Origin: Bdellovibrionales bacterium
GTDB taxonomy: Bacteria; Bdellovibrionota; FAC87; UBA2466
Reading direction: 5' to 3'
DNA: 55,327 nucleotides
Assembly (NCBI GenBank): GCA_005776395.1
Contig: SXPJ01000052.1
Span: forward strand, 1 to 55,327
Positions 25,841 through 34,908 of this stretch are shown here, piece by piece; the stretch's first letter is position 1, and every line of letters begins with the position of its first letter. The notes beneath the pieces were generated by a model. It saw only the letters and a list, made by a program, of their open reading frames with translations. It had not been told where the DNA came from and did not search any database. A program made the position numbers and the translations under genes.

Positions 25841-27280
25841 TTATGATTTTTTCTGAAGCTTATCGGCCTCTTTGGGTTTATCTTCTGTTTTGATTAAAGT
25901 CTGTTTAAAGATATTCAACTTATTAAAGTCATCGATATTCATTTCAAACTGTACGGGAAGTCCAGTTTTTTGTCCTTTGACTTGATTGCCTGTGTTTTTC
26001 ACAAAAGCTAGATTTAGAACCTCTTTTTCCCCCTGTTCACTTTTCTCATAGAGAGATACTTTCAGGTTGGCTTTCTCCATTGCTACTTTAGGCCCTTCAG
26101 TTAGATATTTTGTAAGCTGAATATCTTGAAGCTTGGTTAAAAAAGAATCTACTTGAGATGAATCTATCTTGGCTGACAAATCATCGGCAAATACCCAGTT
26201 TGAATTATCATTTTTAGTAAGCTCTAGGGTCTCTGCTCCTCGAAGTAGTTTGATTTTTTTGATTTCAAATCGGTCAAAGTTTGCAATGTGCTTATTACGA
26301 TATTGAGATGCTTTAGTGGTTATCTTTTCCTCTAGAGTCTTATCAACTTCAGAAATAGTCTCTCCATCTTCGAGTTTAGCGAATAGGCTAGTCTTTACTT
26401 TGCCGATAAGGAGAACCGTTCGGGTCTTATCAGATTTAACAAAAGTGATCTTTGCGATCGGTTTATTGAGTCCAAATACCGCAAGGCCTTCAGCTTTTTC
26501 TGAGGCGATTTTTGAGGCTTTTAATTCAATTAATGGGGTCAGTGTTTTATTCCATTCTGAGGAGTCGGCAGGTAGGTTCTCACGACTTAAAGTCCATTCT
26601 TCTTTTAGATTGTTACCACTTCGCGAGAGAACAATATTTTCTTTTGAGTTTTGAATTTCCACTTCTGAGAGTTCATTGCGATTTAAATTCACAAGACTCT
26701 TGTCTCTAAGAGCAAACAGGTCTTTATCGAGAGCGCTTCGCAAGGTTCGACTGGTTTTAAATACCTCTTCGGATGGGTGGGTTTTTGCGTAGAGGCTATA
26801 GGCTACGGGAGTATTGCTTCCCACCCAAACCTCTTGGGCTGGGGAGGTGGAATCTTTTTTTAAAGCGATCTTAAATATCGGATCTTTTAAACCGAAAATC
26901 GTAAGATCTTTCGGCTTTTCCTCGACTGTTCGCTCCTGTTTCAAAGAACAAACCGAGGATAGTAAGGATGATATAGTAGAATTATCCCCCTTGGTTTGAA
27001 CTGGAGAGATGATGAACCAGTCGGGTCCGGTTTTCTTTACTTCAATGGTTTCGTATTCTGCATTTAGAGTGGGTGTGGTTGAGTTTTCGGGAGGCGGATT
27101 TTTTAGACGAGTTAGTCTAAATTCAGTGACCTGATCGGGGTCTAAAGAGATTAACTTTTTAGTCTGTTCCTCTTTTTCTTTGGATTCGGGTCTGTACTTC
27201 TCTTCATAGAGAACGTACCAACCTACTAAGCCAATAAGAACGCTTAACATCACAAGTGTTGAAGTGAAATTTTTCTTCAT
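25841..27280 (-). CDS. DUF4340 membrane-anchored protein
   Basis: 479 residues. One N-terminal membrane helix (LVMLSVLIGLVGWYVLYEEKY), then repeated beta-rich units: 'IFGLKDPIFKIALKKD...VWVGSNTPVAYSLYAK' and 'VFGLNKPIAKITFVKSDKTRTVLLIGKVKTSLFAKL', the hallmark of DUF4340. These proteins usually go with Gld-type ABC permease genes; those are not next to it here. ATG 27280 with GGGGAG upstream is preferred to TTG 27295. Confidence 0.85.
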   Translation of the reverse strand: MKKNFTSTLVMLSVLIGLVGWYVLYEEKYRPESKEKEEQTKKLISLDPDQVTEFRLTRLKNPPPENSTTPTLNAEYETIEVKKTGPDWFIISPVQTKGDNSTISSLLSSVCSLKQERTVEEKPKDLTIFGLKDPIFKIALKKDSTSPAQEVWVGSNTPVAYSLYAKTHPSEEVFKTSRTLRSALDKDLFALRDKSLVNLNRNELSEVEIQNSKENIVLSRSGNNLKEEWTLSRENLPADSSEWNKTLTPLIELKASKIASEKAEGLAVFGLNKPIAKITFVKSDKTRTVLLIGKVKTSLFAKLEDGETISEVDKTLEEKITTKASQYRNKHIANFDRFEIKKIKLLRGAETLELTKNDNSNWVFADDLSAKIDSSQVDSFLTKLQDIQLTKYLTEGPKVAMEKANLKVSLYEKSEQGEKEVLNLAFVKNTGNQVKGQKTGLPVQFEMNIDDFNKLNIFKQTLIKTEDKPKEADKLQKKS

Positions 27281-27333
27281 ACCCCACTCCCCCAAGTACG
27301 ATTGGGTTATTATAAATTTTTAACTAGATATAA

Positions 27334-27546
27334 TTAATCTATGGTTTCAGGATCGGAATCAGGACCTTTGCTCACGTATCCCGCAGCAATTTCTCTGAGC
27401 GCTACGACAGCAGGTTTGTTTCTTGAGCCTGCGACAAGAGATCTAGAGCCTTTGGTCATCTGTTTGACTCGTTTGGATGCAATATGAATTAGCTCAAAAC
27501 GGTTTGGGATTTTCTCTAAACAATCTTCTACGGTTATGCGTGCCAT
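27334..27546 (-). CDS. rpoZ: RNA polymerase omega subunit
   Basis: 70 residues. [30 protein letters not shown] and [15 protein letters not shown] are the omega signature helices; it chaperones beta' into core RNA polymerase and in many bacteria forms part of the ppGpp site. GGAGG ribosome binding site and a good promoter upstream. First gene of the minus-strand run toward 24668. Confidence 0.95.
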   Translation of the reverse strand: MARITVEDCLEKIPNRFELIHIASKRVKQMTKGSRSLVAGSRNKPAVVALREIAAGYVSKGPDSDPETID

Positions 27547-27577
27547 GTGAGCCTCCTACTAAGCTTTAAAAGGTGTT

Positions 27578-27605
27578 ATGTTAGGGAAATGATTCAGGAA
27601 GTCAA
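27578..27605 (-). promoter_or_regulatory. Sigma70-type promoter of rpoZ
   Basis: Read on the minus strand: TTGACT (27605-27600), 16-base spacer, TAACAT (27583-27578). The rpoZ start lies 31 bases beyond the -10. Confidence 0.6.
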
Positions 27606-27714
27606 CTGTAAATAGACAGAAAAATGAGTTCGTTTTTTTGTGGATAGAGAGAGGGCTCTTGAAAGGGGAGTGAATTAATAAAATGGCTATTTAACTGTTT
27701 GTAATAGTTGATTT

Positions 27715-29043
27715 TTATTTTTTAACCTTGAGATTACTGGCAAGGAGTTGGGTCAAGGGTTCCATGGGCTGTGGACCGGGATTGGGGCTATATAGGGCTT
27801 CGTAATGCTCAAAAAGCTTTTCAATTGGAGCTAGCTCTTTAGGGGAAAGTGAAACTCGGGCCAATCCAACCCATTGTTTTTGGGTGGGATAGTTAGAGAC
27901 TCGGATTTTCATGGGGGCACATTTTTCTTTTAAAAAGTCGATACAAATTAGGGTTGCAAGTTTAACAAACTTTTCTGACTCGCCCATTTGTTGAGCTGAA
28001 AGGGCTTGATTCCACATCTGCTCACGTTTAAACGCATGAGAAGCACGTCTCTTTGTCTCTTTCTCATCTCTCCATGATTTAAGAAGTTTAAACCCTGAGA
28101 GAATAAGTAAAACAATTTGAACTGCCCAAAATGAGAATGATTTAAAAAGAAAAAAGGCGCTTTTCCATTCTTTCTCAGGCGGAGGGAGCTGGAAAGATGA
28201 AATGTTTTCTTTGAGATTTAATGGGGCTTTAGAAAATTTGACCTCAGGCAAATGAAGTGTTCGATAAATTTTCTTGTTGGAATCGAAAAATAAAAATGCT
28301 CCTAAGGAATAACTTTCAGGAGGTAGATTTTTTAAAAGTATAGAATATTCGAATGTTTTTATGTTCTCATCTCCAGAGGATTGAATAAAATTTCTTCTTG
28401 AGAGGATTTCAGAGTTTTCAGGAAGTGAAAGGGGAAGTGAGTTGATCTCCGAAAAGTTGCCGTGCCCCTGAAGAGAAATTCTTAGTTGTGTGGGTTCATC
28501 TATTCGATAACTCACTAAAAGCTCGGGTTGGGGAATCGAGAATTCCCCCACAGCTCCTATGAAAGGGATTTGGCTCAACTGAGAAGGAATGGGAGGCAGA
28601 GGTAACATTTTGAAGGGAATACTTTGAGAGAATAGAAAAAAGGGTTCCCCTTGATCTTTGTAAAAAGCATCAGAGAGAGTCCGTTTTTTGACTGAGATTT
28701 TCATAGGAATGATTTGGCTGGTTTTTTTGTCGACCATTCGCGAAATAGTATAACTGCCGACAAGCCCCTGTTTTTTAGCTCCCGAAGGGGTTGCCACTGG
28801 CACTAGAGCGATGGGGCCCTGTCTTAGCGAAAGGTTTTCACTCCAAAATCCTCTGAACTCAGGGAATTTTACGACCTCAACCTCAACGACATCGGTGGAG
28901 CCAGAGATAATAAATTGGCAAAGAATTTTTTGGCCAAAGAAAACTTCACGATTTGCACAGTCCATAATAAATTCAAATTCCGGTGCGGAAATTGCTTTTA
29001 CGCAGAAAATAAGTGTGCAAAAAAATGGAATAAATTTACTCAT
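27715..29043 (-). CDS. batD: BatD-like oxygen-tolerance protein
   Basis: 442 residues: signal peptide, beta-sandwich periplasmic region (EVFFGQKILCQFIISG... in place of the usual 'vGe.f.l.v'), one membrane helix at about residue 310 and a cytoplasmic C-terminal tail. This architecture and its place behind batA and batB/C identify BatD. Last gene of the operon, 3 bases after batB/C. Confidence 0.8.
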   Translation of the reverse strand: MSKFIPFFCTLIFCVKAISAPEFEFIMDCANREVFFGQKILCQFIISGSTDVVEVEVVKFPEFRGFWSENLSLRQGPIALVPVATPSGAKKQGLVGSYTISRMVDKKTSQIIPMKISVKKRTLSDAFYKDQGEPFFLFSQSIPFKMLPLPPIPSQLSQIPFIGAVGEFSIPQPELLVSYRIDEPTQLRISLQGHGNFSEINSLPLSLPENSEILSRRNFIQSSGDENIKTFEYSILLKNLPPESYSLGAFLFFDSNKKIYRTLHLPEVKFSKAPLNLKENISSFQLPPPEKEWKSAFFLFKSFSFWAVQIVLLILSGFKLLKSWRDEKETKRRASHAFKREQMWNQALSAQQMGESEKFVKLATLICIDFLKEKCAPMKIRVSNYPTQKQWVGLARVSLSPKELAPIEKLFEHYEALYSPNPGPQPMEPLTQLLASNLKVKK

Positions 29044-29046
29044 TAA

Positions 29047-30603
29047 TTACCAGGGTTTTAATGTCTTTAAGTTTGATTTTCTGTTTTTATTCTCAGCTAG
29101 ACGCTTTAGAATTTCTCTCTCCTCTTCAGAGATGTGATCAAGCACCTTTTTCTTCATCTGCTCACTTAGGGATTCATCTTCAAATTGTTTGGGGCCTTTG
29201 GGATCGTTTCCGTTGCCTTTATTTTTTTCTTCCCCTTCACCTTCACCCTCTTTTTGCTCATTTGATTTCTTTTTTTTCTGTTGCTCCTTGAGTTTCTGAA
29301 GGAGAGCTAAGTTGTCAGAGATTTTTTGATTGGTCTCTTGATTAAATGAATCATTGGGGGTCTGTGTGTCATGAGATTGCTGGTAGGCTTGTAACGCTTG
29401 ATCGCTCTCTTTCATCTTTAAGTAAGTGTTGCCCAGATTAAAGAGCCCTTTTTTTCTTACCAACGGATCTAAGCTTGTGAGAATGCTTTTCTCAAAGTTA
29501 GACGCTGCTTCTTTAAAGTCTTCTTTTTGATAGGCAGTCACTCCAAGATTATAAAATTCGATGGCTTGAGTCTCATTATCAGAAGGTTCGAAGGCGTGAG
29601 CTTGGTTTGTAAGAAGTAAGGGAAGAAATAAAAGACGAATAGCAAACTCCCATCGATTCAGACAAAAATCCCAGAACAGTAATAGGAAACTTATTAAAAA
29701 GCAGAAAGGATAAAATTCTCGATTAAGTTTAAAACCTGTAGATAGTTTTCCAATTTGCAAGGACCGTTTTAAATCGTGGGCTAGCCGCAGCACCTCTTGA
29801 AAATTATCACGATATGCAGATCCCCCAGATAGATCGGCTATTTTTTGTAAGACTTTTGGATGAGCTGTAGTGAACACCGTTTTTCCAGAGCTATCTCTTA
29901 AGTTGTTCTTAATGCCGAATCGTGACTCAATAGGAATAGGGACTTCATTTTTTCCCCCTATACATACTGTAAAGATAGGAATAGATGCATTTCTATAACT
30001 AAGAGCCACTGAATCTGGAACTGGAACATGGCTCTCTCCATCGCTTAATAGTAGGACTTGAGGTGTAATCCATTCGCTTCCACGGGTTTTTGCAACTTTT
30101 TCTGAACGTTGAATTTGTTTTATGAGTTCGGTAAGAGTAGAGCCAAGATCGGTGCCTTGACCTGTCGCAATGGAGGGGGCCATTGAGCTTAAGAGATCCT
30201 TTGCGGCTTGCAAATCTGAGGACAATGGCATGATCATGTATCCATCGATAGCAAAGGGATAGAGCGCGATTTTCACCTGTGTTAACTGATCTAGAAGTCT
30301 AAGTGCAAAGTCGATAGCAAACTGCATTCGAGAGGGGAGGGTATCTTCAGCAGACATGCTCTGGGAAATATCGATCGCAATAAAAAGATTGGATTGTTCT
30401 GAAACTTGGGTTGTGATCGATTCTCCTCCTTGAGGACGTGAAAGTCCCATAATACAAAATAAAAGAGCTAAGGAGTTCAAGAGGGTTCTTCGCCATGAGA
30501 AGCTATCCTTAAGATGTTTCTGTTTCCAGAGACACCGCCCTAAATAGAGCAGGACTAAAGTTAGACCCCAGAGAGCCCAAGGATTTTCTAATCTATATTC
30601 CAT
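29047..30603 (-). CDS. BatB-BatC fusion: VWA domain plus TPR domain
   Basis: 518 residues. Two membrane helices flank an N-terminal VWA domain whose metal site starts DISQS in LFIAIDISQSMSAED; a third membrane region (~300-340) follows. Then TPR units (IEFYNLGVTAYQKEDFKEAASNFEKS and LFNLGNTYLKMKESDQALQAYQQS) and a Lys/Glu/Gly-rich tail, which is BatC. BatB and BatC are separate genes in many bacteria. ATG 30603 overlaps the batA stop by 11 bases; an earlier in-frame start (30648) would lie deep inside batA. Confidence 0.85.
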   Translation of the reverse strand: MEYRLENPWALWGLTLVLLYLGRCLWKQKHLKDSFSWRRTLLNSLALLFCIMGLSRPQGGESITTQVSEQSNLFIAIDISQSMSAEDTLPSRMQFAIDFALRLLDQLTQVKIALYPFAIDGYMIMPLSSDLQAAKDLLSSMAPSIATGQGTDLGSTLTELIKQIQRSEKVAKTRGSEWITPQVLLLSDGESHVPVPDSVALSYRNASIPIFTVCIGGKNEVPIPIESRFGIKNNLRDSSGKTVFTTAHPKVLQKIADLSGGSAYRDNFQEVLRLAHDLKRSLQIGKLSTGFKLNREFYPFCFLISFLLLFWDFCLNRWEFAIRLLFLPLLLTNQAHAFEPSDNETQAIEFYNLGVTAYQKEDFKEAASNFEKSILTSLDPLVRKKGLFNLGNTYLKMKESDQALQAYQQSHDTQTPNDSFNQETNQKISDNLALLQKLKEQQKKKKSNEQKEGEGEGEEKNKGNGNDPKGPKQFEDESLSEQMKKKVLDHISEEEREILKRLAENKNRKSNLKTLKPW

Positions 30604-31612
30604 TGATTCGACGCCGTTGAAATCTTGTTTCCTGAAGAAAAAGTACAAAAGCTAGAATGAGAGTGGCTACTAGTGCGGGCACTAGAAAGATCTCCTCTTT
30701 TTTAGACATGGGGAGCAACTTGATCTTTGTTTTCTCGAGACTATCAATATCTTGAAGAATGCGACTTAGCATTCCAGTGTCTCTGGCCATATAAGCTTGG
30801 CCTCCTGTAATGGCGGATACCTGCTTAAGAAGCTCTGGGTTGAGATAAGAAGGGATCTGTGTAATCAGTTGGGTTTTATTTCCCTGGATATCATAGGCAT
30901 AAATTGGAACGAGAACTCTATTCTGTTGTCCAATTCCTATGCTGTAGATTTTGATTCCCTCTTGTCGGGCTAGATGAGAGGCCGTAATGGGATTGATAGC
31001 TCCCACATTACTATCTCCATCGGTAAGGAGAATTAAAATTTTATTTTTTGATTCTGAGTGACGGAGTCGGGCTATCCCATTGGCAATGCCATTGCCTATA
31101 GCCGTTCCCTGTTTTAGCTCTCGGAGTTTAACATCTTCAACTTGCGATAATAGAAAGTCAAAATCTCGAGTGAGGGGACTTTTCAAGATCGATTCTCCAC
31201 CGAAAATAACAAGTCCAATCCGATCGTCGGGTCGATGATTCACAAATTCCTTGATTACAGCTTTAGCCGCCTGAATTCTTGAGGGGGTTAGATCATTTGC
31301 ATCCATGCTATCAGAGACATCTAATACAAATGCGATATCAACTCCTTCAGTCCATTTTTGAACCCAAGATTTGATCCTCATGGGTCTTGCGATAGAGAGG
31401 GCTAGAAGAGTGAATAGAGATAGGGTGAGTAAGAAAATTAATCTAAAGATGAGTTTAGTTTTGCGTTGATGAGATCTAAGTACTGATTGCTCATCGGATA
31501 ATAAAATTTGACTATGAGGATCTGCCTTTCTTTTTTTAAGTAAAAAGAAAAGGGTTCCCAAGAGGGGGAGAATCAAATACCACAAATTTTTGGGCTCCAT
31601 TAAGTGCCACAT
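30593..31612 (-). CDS. batA: BatA-like VWA membrane protein
   Basis: 339 residues. Membrane helices at about 11-25 and 58-76 precede a VWA domain with the complete MIDAS motif DVSDS (98-102) and Thr in LLTDGDSNVG; a last helix ends the chain. Works with BatB, BatD and the MoxR ATPase; the system has been linked to aerotolerance and envelope stress, but its biochemistry is unsettled. Starts inside the end of the DUF4381-like gene (13-base overlap; a second ATG at 31600 is possible). Confidence 0.88.
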   Translation of the reverse strand: MWHLMEPKNLWYLILPLLGTLFFLLKKRKADPHSQILLSDEQSVLRSHQRKTKLIFRLIFLLTLSLFTLLALSIARPMRIKSWVQKWTEGVDIAFVLDVSDSMDANDLTPSRIQAAKAVIKEFVNHRPDDRIGLVIFGGESILKSPLTRDFDFLLSQVEDVKLRELKQGTAIGNGIANGIARLRHSESKNKILILLTDGDSNVGAINPITASHLARQEGIKIYSIGIGQQNRVLVPIYAYDIQGNKTQLITQIPSYLNPELLKQVSAITGGQAYMARDTGMLSRILQDIDSLEKTKIKLLPMSKKEEIFLVPALVATLILAFVLFLQETRFQRRRINGI

Positions 31613-32502
31613 AAAATTAGATGAGTCTCCGTTTCTTTAATAAAGTGCTCTACCAATGAGGAACTTGGCTTTTTTGATTTGACTTCGGGTTGAAATTTGA
31701 AGTTATCGGAAGTTTCAAGACAGGGAATCATTTTGTTTAATTGAGGTTTATGGGTGAGACATTTTTTAAGTTCTCGTGTGGTCCAGCAGAGTGCCGGAAC
31801 TGAATCTAGTCGTTCGACATAACCCCTAATCATTTGACTCCAGTCATCTACTAAGAGTGGATTGGTAGGATCCTCCTTGAGTTTCAACTTTAGAAGCTGA
31901 ATCTGTTTTTTGAGCCAGACCAAAGGCTCTTCCTTAGGCATTGGGGGGACGATTATGGGCCTTGCTTTTCTAGCTTTGGGTCGGGATTTTAGTTTTTTGA
32001 AAATAAATAGAAGGGAAGAGATTAGGAATAAGGCCATGAGAATCCTTTTTAGCCATTTGTAATAAGGAATTGGAGGATGTAATAAAGTAAATGATTCGCG
32101 AAGTTCATTATCCTCTGGAGAACGATGACTTTGAACTATGAGAGTTTTTGTTTCCGTTGAAAAAGAGTTTCCCCTGGTTTTTAGTTCTAACGGGGGTAAC
32201 ACATATTCATTACTTTTATAGCCAGTTAATTCGTACTTAATTTCGAGACAGCAGGCAGTTCTTTCTAGAGATTTTTCAAGGATGTGAAGCTCTTTGCTTT
32301 CAAAAAGTAGCGAATCATTAACGGTAACTGATGTTTCATCCTCCTCTTTTTCTAAGGGAATAGTAATCCGAAGCACGGCATGATTGCCGGGTTGAATGGT
32401 GGAGGGTAGCAGCGAGTAGTTAAAAACTTCACTACCGAATAGCTGGCTGCTTAGAAGCCCCACGAGATTTAAAATAACGAACCACTCTTTGTAGATAGTC
32501 AT
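31600..32502 (-). CDS. DUF4381-like membrane protein of the Bat operon
   Basis: 300 residues: signal peptide, beta-rich periplasmic domain to about residue 150, one membrane helix (WLKRILMALFLISSLLFIF), a basic stretch and a helical cytoplasmic tail with WTTRELKKCL, the pattern of DUF4381 proteins found between DUF58 and BatA. Its start overlaps the DUF58 gene by 71 bases, long for this operon, so a later start is possible. Confidence 0.75.
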   Translation of the reverse strand: MTIYKEWFVILNLVGLLSSQLFGSEVFNYSLLPSTIQPGNHAVLRITIPLEKEEDETSVTVNDSLLFESKELHILEKSLERTACCLEIKYELTGYKSNEYVLPPLELKTRGNSFSTETKTLIVQSHRSPEDNELRESFTLLHPPIPYYKWLKRILMALFLISSLLFIFKKLKSRPKARKARPIIVPPMPKEEPLVWLKKQIQLLKLKLKEDPTNPLLVDDWSQMIRGYVERLDSVPALCWTTRELKKCLTHKPQLNKMIPCLETSDNFKFQPEVKSKKPSSSLVEHFIKETETHLILCGT

Positions 32503-33325
32503 CTTGAATACTCAATGGTAAATAATTGGATTTTGTATCTCGGGCTACCTGCTCGAGTTTTATAGATAGTTTTGTGAATTGATTTAACAAATCTCGTTTT
32601 AGTGCGGGTGAACTACCGTCGATTAGGTAGTGCTCTCCCGTTTCGGGATCTCTTCCCTCATAGACCCCTTTTAAAAAAGAACCTTTCTCTGCATCATCGA
32701 AACAGTGAACTAGAATTGTTTCATGTTTTTTTGCTAGAGTTTTAAGCTCAGCTTGAAACGGAGGGAGTAAAAAATCTGAGATAATAAAAACAAGAGAGGG
32801 GTTGGTCACAAAGCGAGATAGATATTGTAGGGCGGGTCTTAGGTCGCTTTTTTTTCCTTCTAAATTTTGCGATTGGAGTTTTGAGAGTGTTAAAAGTACA
32901 TGAGAACGAGATTTTCTTGCTGGAAGGTATTGGACAGGCTGTTCGTGAAAAAAGAGAGTTCCAAAATTGTCGTTGTTTTTTGAGGCCGCTAAACCGAATA
33001 AGGCTACCAACTCTTGGTACATTTCGATTTTGCGTTGTGAAGAGATTCCAAAGAGCGCAGAGCCGGAAACATCCACCATTAGAATTATATTAAGCTCTCG
33101 ATCCTCTTCATAAGTTTTTAAGGTGGGATGACCGGTACGGGCGGTGACCTGCCAGCTCATATGTCGAATATCATCTCCAAATTGGTAGGGTCTAAAATCT
33201 TTAAATTGCATACCACTCCCTTGGAGTGGGCTTGAGTAGTGGCCTGACAATAGTGCTGAGAGCCTTCTTAAACTTGAGAGCTCAAGTTGGTCGGCTGCTC
33301 GTAATAGAGCTTCTCTAAATTTCAT
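32432..33325 (-). CDS. DUF58 protein (VWA-like) of the MoxR-Bat operon
   Basis: 297 residues. Y-S-S-P-L-Q-G-S-G followed by FKDFRPYQFGDDIRHMSW is the DUF58 signature; MVDVSGSALFG opens a degenerate VWA fold (DVSGS, MIDAS-like). Cytoplasmic, no membrane segment. 4-base gap after moxR; DUF58 proteins are the usual MoxR partner. Confidence 0.92.
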   Translation of the reverse strand: MKFREALLRAADQLELSSLRRLSALLSGHYSSPLQGSGMQFKDFRPYQFGDDIRHMSWQVTARTGHPTLKTYEEDRELNIILMVDVSGSALFGISSQRKIEMYQELVALFGLAASKNNDNFGTLFFHEQPVQYLPARKSRSHVLLTLSKLQSQNLEGKKSDLRPALQYLSRFVTNPSLVFIISDFLLPPFQAELKTLAKKHETILVHCFDDAEKGSFLKGVYEGRDPETGEHYLIDGSSPALKRDLLNQFTKLSIKLEQVARDTKSNYLPLSIQDDYLQRVVRYFKSRGASKQPAIR

Positions 33326-33329
33326 AGAT

Positions 33330-34364
33330 TTAAGGGACGTTAATGGTTTCTAAAAGTTGATAAATGACATCATCAGTTGAAAAACCTCTAGCTTCAGCAT
33401 CGAAATTTAAGATAAGACGGTGTCTTAAAATATCATGGGCTATTGATTTAATATCATCTGGAGTTACAAATGTTCTTTGCTCGAACAATGCACTGACTCT
33501 CGCAGCTCTGATTAAGAAAAGAGAGGCTCGTGGTGAAGCTCCAATTTGAATTAAGGAGCGTATATTATCTAAAGATTTTGGATCGGCCTCTTCTGTAGAT
33601 AAAAACTCTCCTTTTCTAGTTGCTAATATTAATCTTAAAACATAATTTTTGATTCTTTCATCTACATAGATTTTTTCTGCTCGTTCTCTAATTTCCAAAA
33701 TCCCCGAAGTTGAAAATACTTTTTGAGTTTCGGGAGCTCTTTGATTTGCCATTCGATCTAAAATAATTCTTTCCTCGGAGCGATTGGGATAGCCCACTTT
33801 TAACTTAAACATGAATCGATCTAATTGAGCTTCGGGCAGATGGTAAGTGCCCTCTTGTTCTATAGGATTTTGAGTGGCTAGAACTAAAAAGGGCTCAGCC
33901 AACTTAAAAGAGTGATCCCCTAAAGTGACCTGTTTCTCTGCCATGGCTTCTAGTAAAGCGCTTTGGACTTTTGCAGGGGCTCTATTGATCTCATCGGCAA
34001 GGACAAGGTTTGAGAAGATAGGCCCTTTTTTGGGGGTAAATTCACCTGTTCTTTCATGATAAACCATAGTTCCAATTAAATCTGAAGGTAGAAGATCTGG
34101 AGTGAATTGAATTCTTTGAAATTTAGCATCGAGAACGGTTGCTAGAGTTCTAACGGCCAGAGTTTTAGCTAGTCCTGGAAGCCCCTCGAGTAGAATATGC
34201 CCCCCTGTGACAAGGCCAGAAAGTAGAGCTCGATTCATTGCCTCCTGCCCTACAATAACTTTTCCCATTTCATCTAAAATCAGGGAAAGGGTTTTTGAAT
34301 CTTCGGTGAGTTGAGTACAGGTTTCAGGTGAAGGCGCAAGAGCACTCAAAGTGTTTTCTAGCAT
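33330..34364 (-). CDS. moxR: MoxR-family AAA+ ATPase
   Basis: 344 residues. Walker A GLPGLAKT (61-68), Walker B VLADEINRAP with Asp124/Glu125, sensor LATQNPIEQEGTYHLPEAQLDRF. MoxR ATPases act as chaperones that insert metal or mature the VWA proteins encoded beside them. First gene of the six-gene operon; AAGGA ribosome binding site. Its start lies only 20 bases from a 172-bp palindromic element, which must contain or block its promoter. Confidence 0.94.
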   Translation of the reverse strand: MLENTLSALAPSPETCTQLTEDSKTLSLILDEMGKVIVGQEAMNRALLSGLVTGGHILLEGLPGLAKTLAVRTLATVLDAKFQRIQFTPDLLPSDLIGTMVYHERTGEFTPKKGPIFSNLVLADEINRAPAKVQSALLEAMAEKQVTLGDHSFKLAEPFLVLATQNPIEQEGTYHLPEAQLDRFMFKLKVGYPNRSEERIILDRMANQRAPETQKVFSTSGILEIRERAEKIYVDERIKNYVLRLILATRKGEFLSTEEADPKSLDNIRSLIQIGASPRASLFLIRAARVSALFEQRTFVTPDDIKSIAHDILRHRLILNFDAEARGFSTDDVIYQLLETINVP

Positions 34365-34383
34365 AATTTTTCCTTGAGAATAT

Positions 34384-34555
34384 ATCTATAGCATTAACCA
34401 GTTAACCCCGCACCCGCTGGGCGTTTGCTTTTGTCGCAAAGCTTTGTTGTGCCTCCTGCGAGTACCAAGAGTACACGGTTGTCGGCGCGTCTTGTTTTGC
34501 TATCCAAAATCAACTCACCGATCTGGTACGGGGTTAACTGGTTAATGCTATAGAT
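34384..34555. repeat. 172-bp palindromic element with perfect 27-bp terminal inverted repeats
   Basis: Left arm 34384-34410 and right arm 34529-34555 are exact reverse complements over 27 bases (core GTTAACTGGTTAATGC). The interior is an imperfect continuation of the same palindrome with a direct GAGTAC-CAA-GAGTAC near the centre. No coding capacity. Each arm read outward ends in TGCTATAGAT, an extended -10-like sequence, pointing at moxR on one side and the ferredoxin gene on the other. Looks like a MITE/BIME-class non-autonomous element. Confidence 0.9.
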
Positions 34556-34619
34556 AGAGATTGGGAGGTGTGAGAAAATCTCTTAATATTATTATAGCCC
34601 AAAGGAGAGGTTGCTGCAG

Positions 34620-34907
34620 ATGCCCATTGTTACCTTTTTTCCATCTGGAAAAACCCTAGAAGTCGAAGAGGGAACCCTTCTTTTTGACGCAGCAAAAAGA
34701 GCTGGATTGCCAGTTGCGTCATCCTGCAGTGCCGATAATGTATGTGGGCGGTGTAATATGCAGGTTTTAGAGGGGGCTCAAAACCTATCATTTCAAGGGA
34801 CTGAAGAGAGTCGATTGTTGCGACGTGATAAAAACCCTCTGTCGGATCGGATTAGCTGCATGACCCGAGTTCTGGGGCATTGCATGGTAACCACCCGGTA
34901 CTGGTAG
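34620..34907 (+). CDS. 2Fe-2S ferredoxin
   Basis: 95 residues, plant-type fold. Cluster cysteines in SCSADNVCGRC and ISCMTRV, i.e. C-x5-C-x2-C plus a distal Cys, as in bacterial/adrenodoxin-like ferredoxins. VTFFPSGKTLEVEEGTLLFDAAKRAG is the usual N-terminus. ATG 34620 chosen; GGAGAGG lies 11 bases before it and only 2 before an alternative TTG at 34611. Redox partner unknown. Confidence 0.9.
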   Translation: MPIVTFFPSGKTLEVEEGTLLFDAAKRAGLPVASSCSADNVCGRCNMQVLEGAQNLSFQGTEESRLLRRDKNPLSDRISCMTRVLGHCMVTTRYW

Positions 34908-34908
34908 T

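Noticed and set aside
34384-34555. Palindromic element as a complete insertion sequence
   Set aside because: At 172 bp it has no room for a transposase and no target-site duplication could be identified with confidence.
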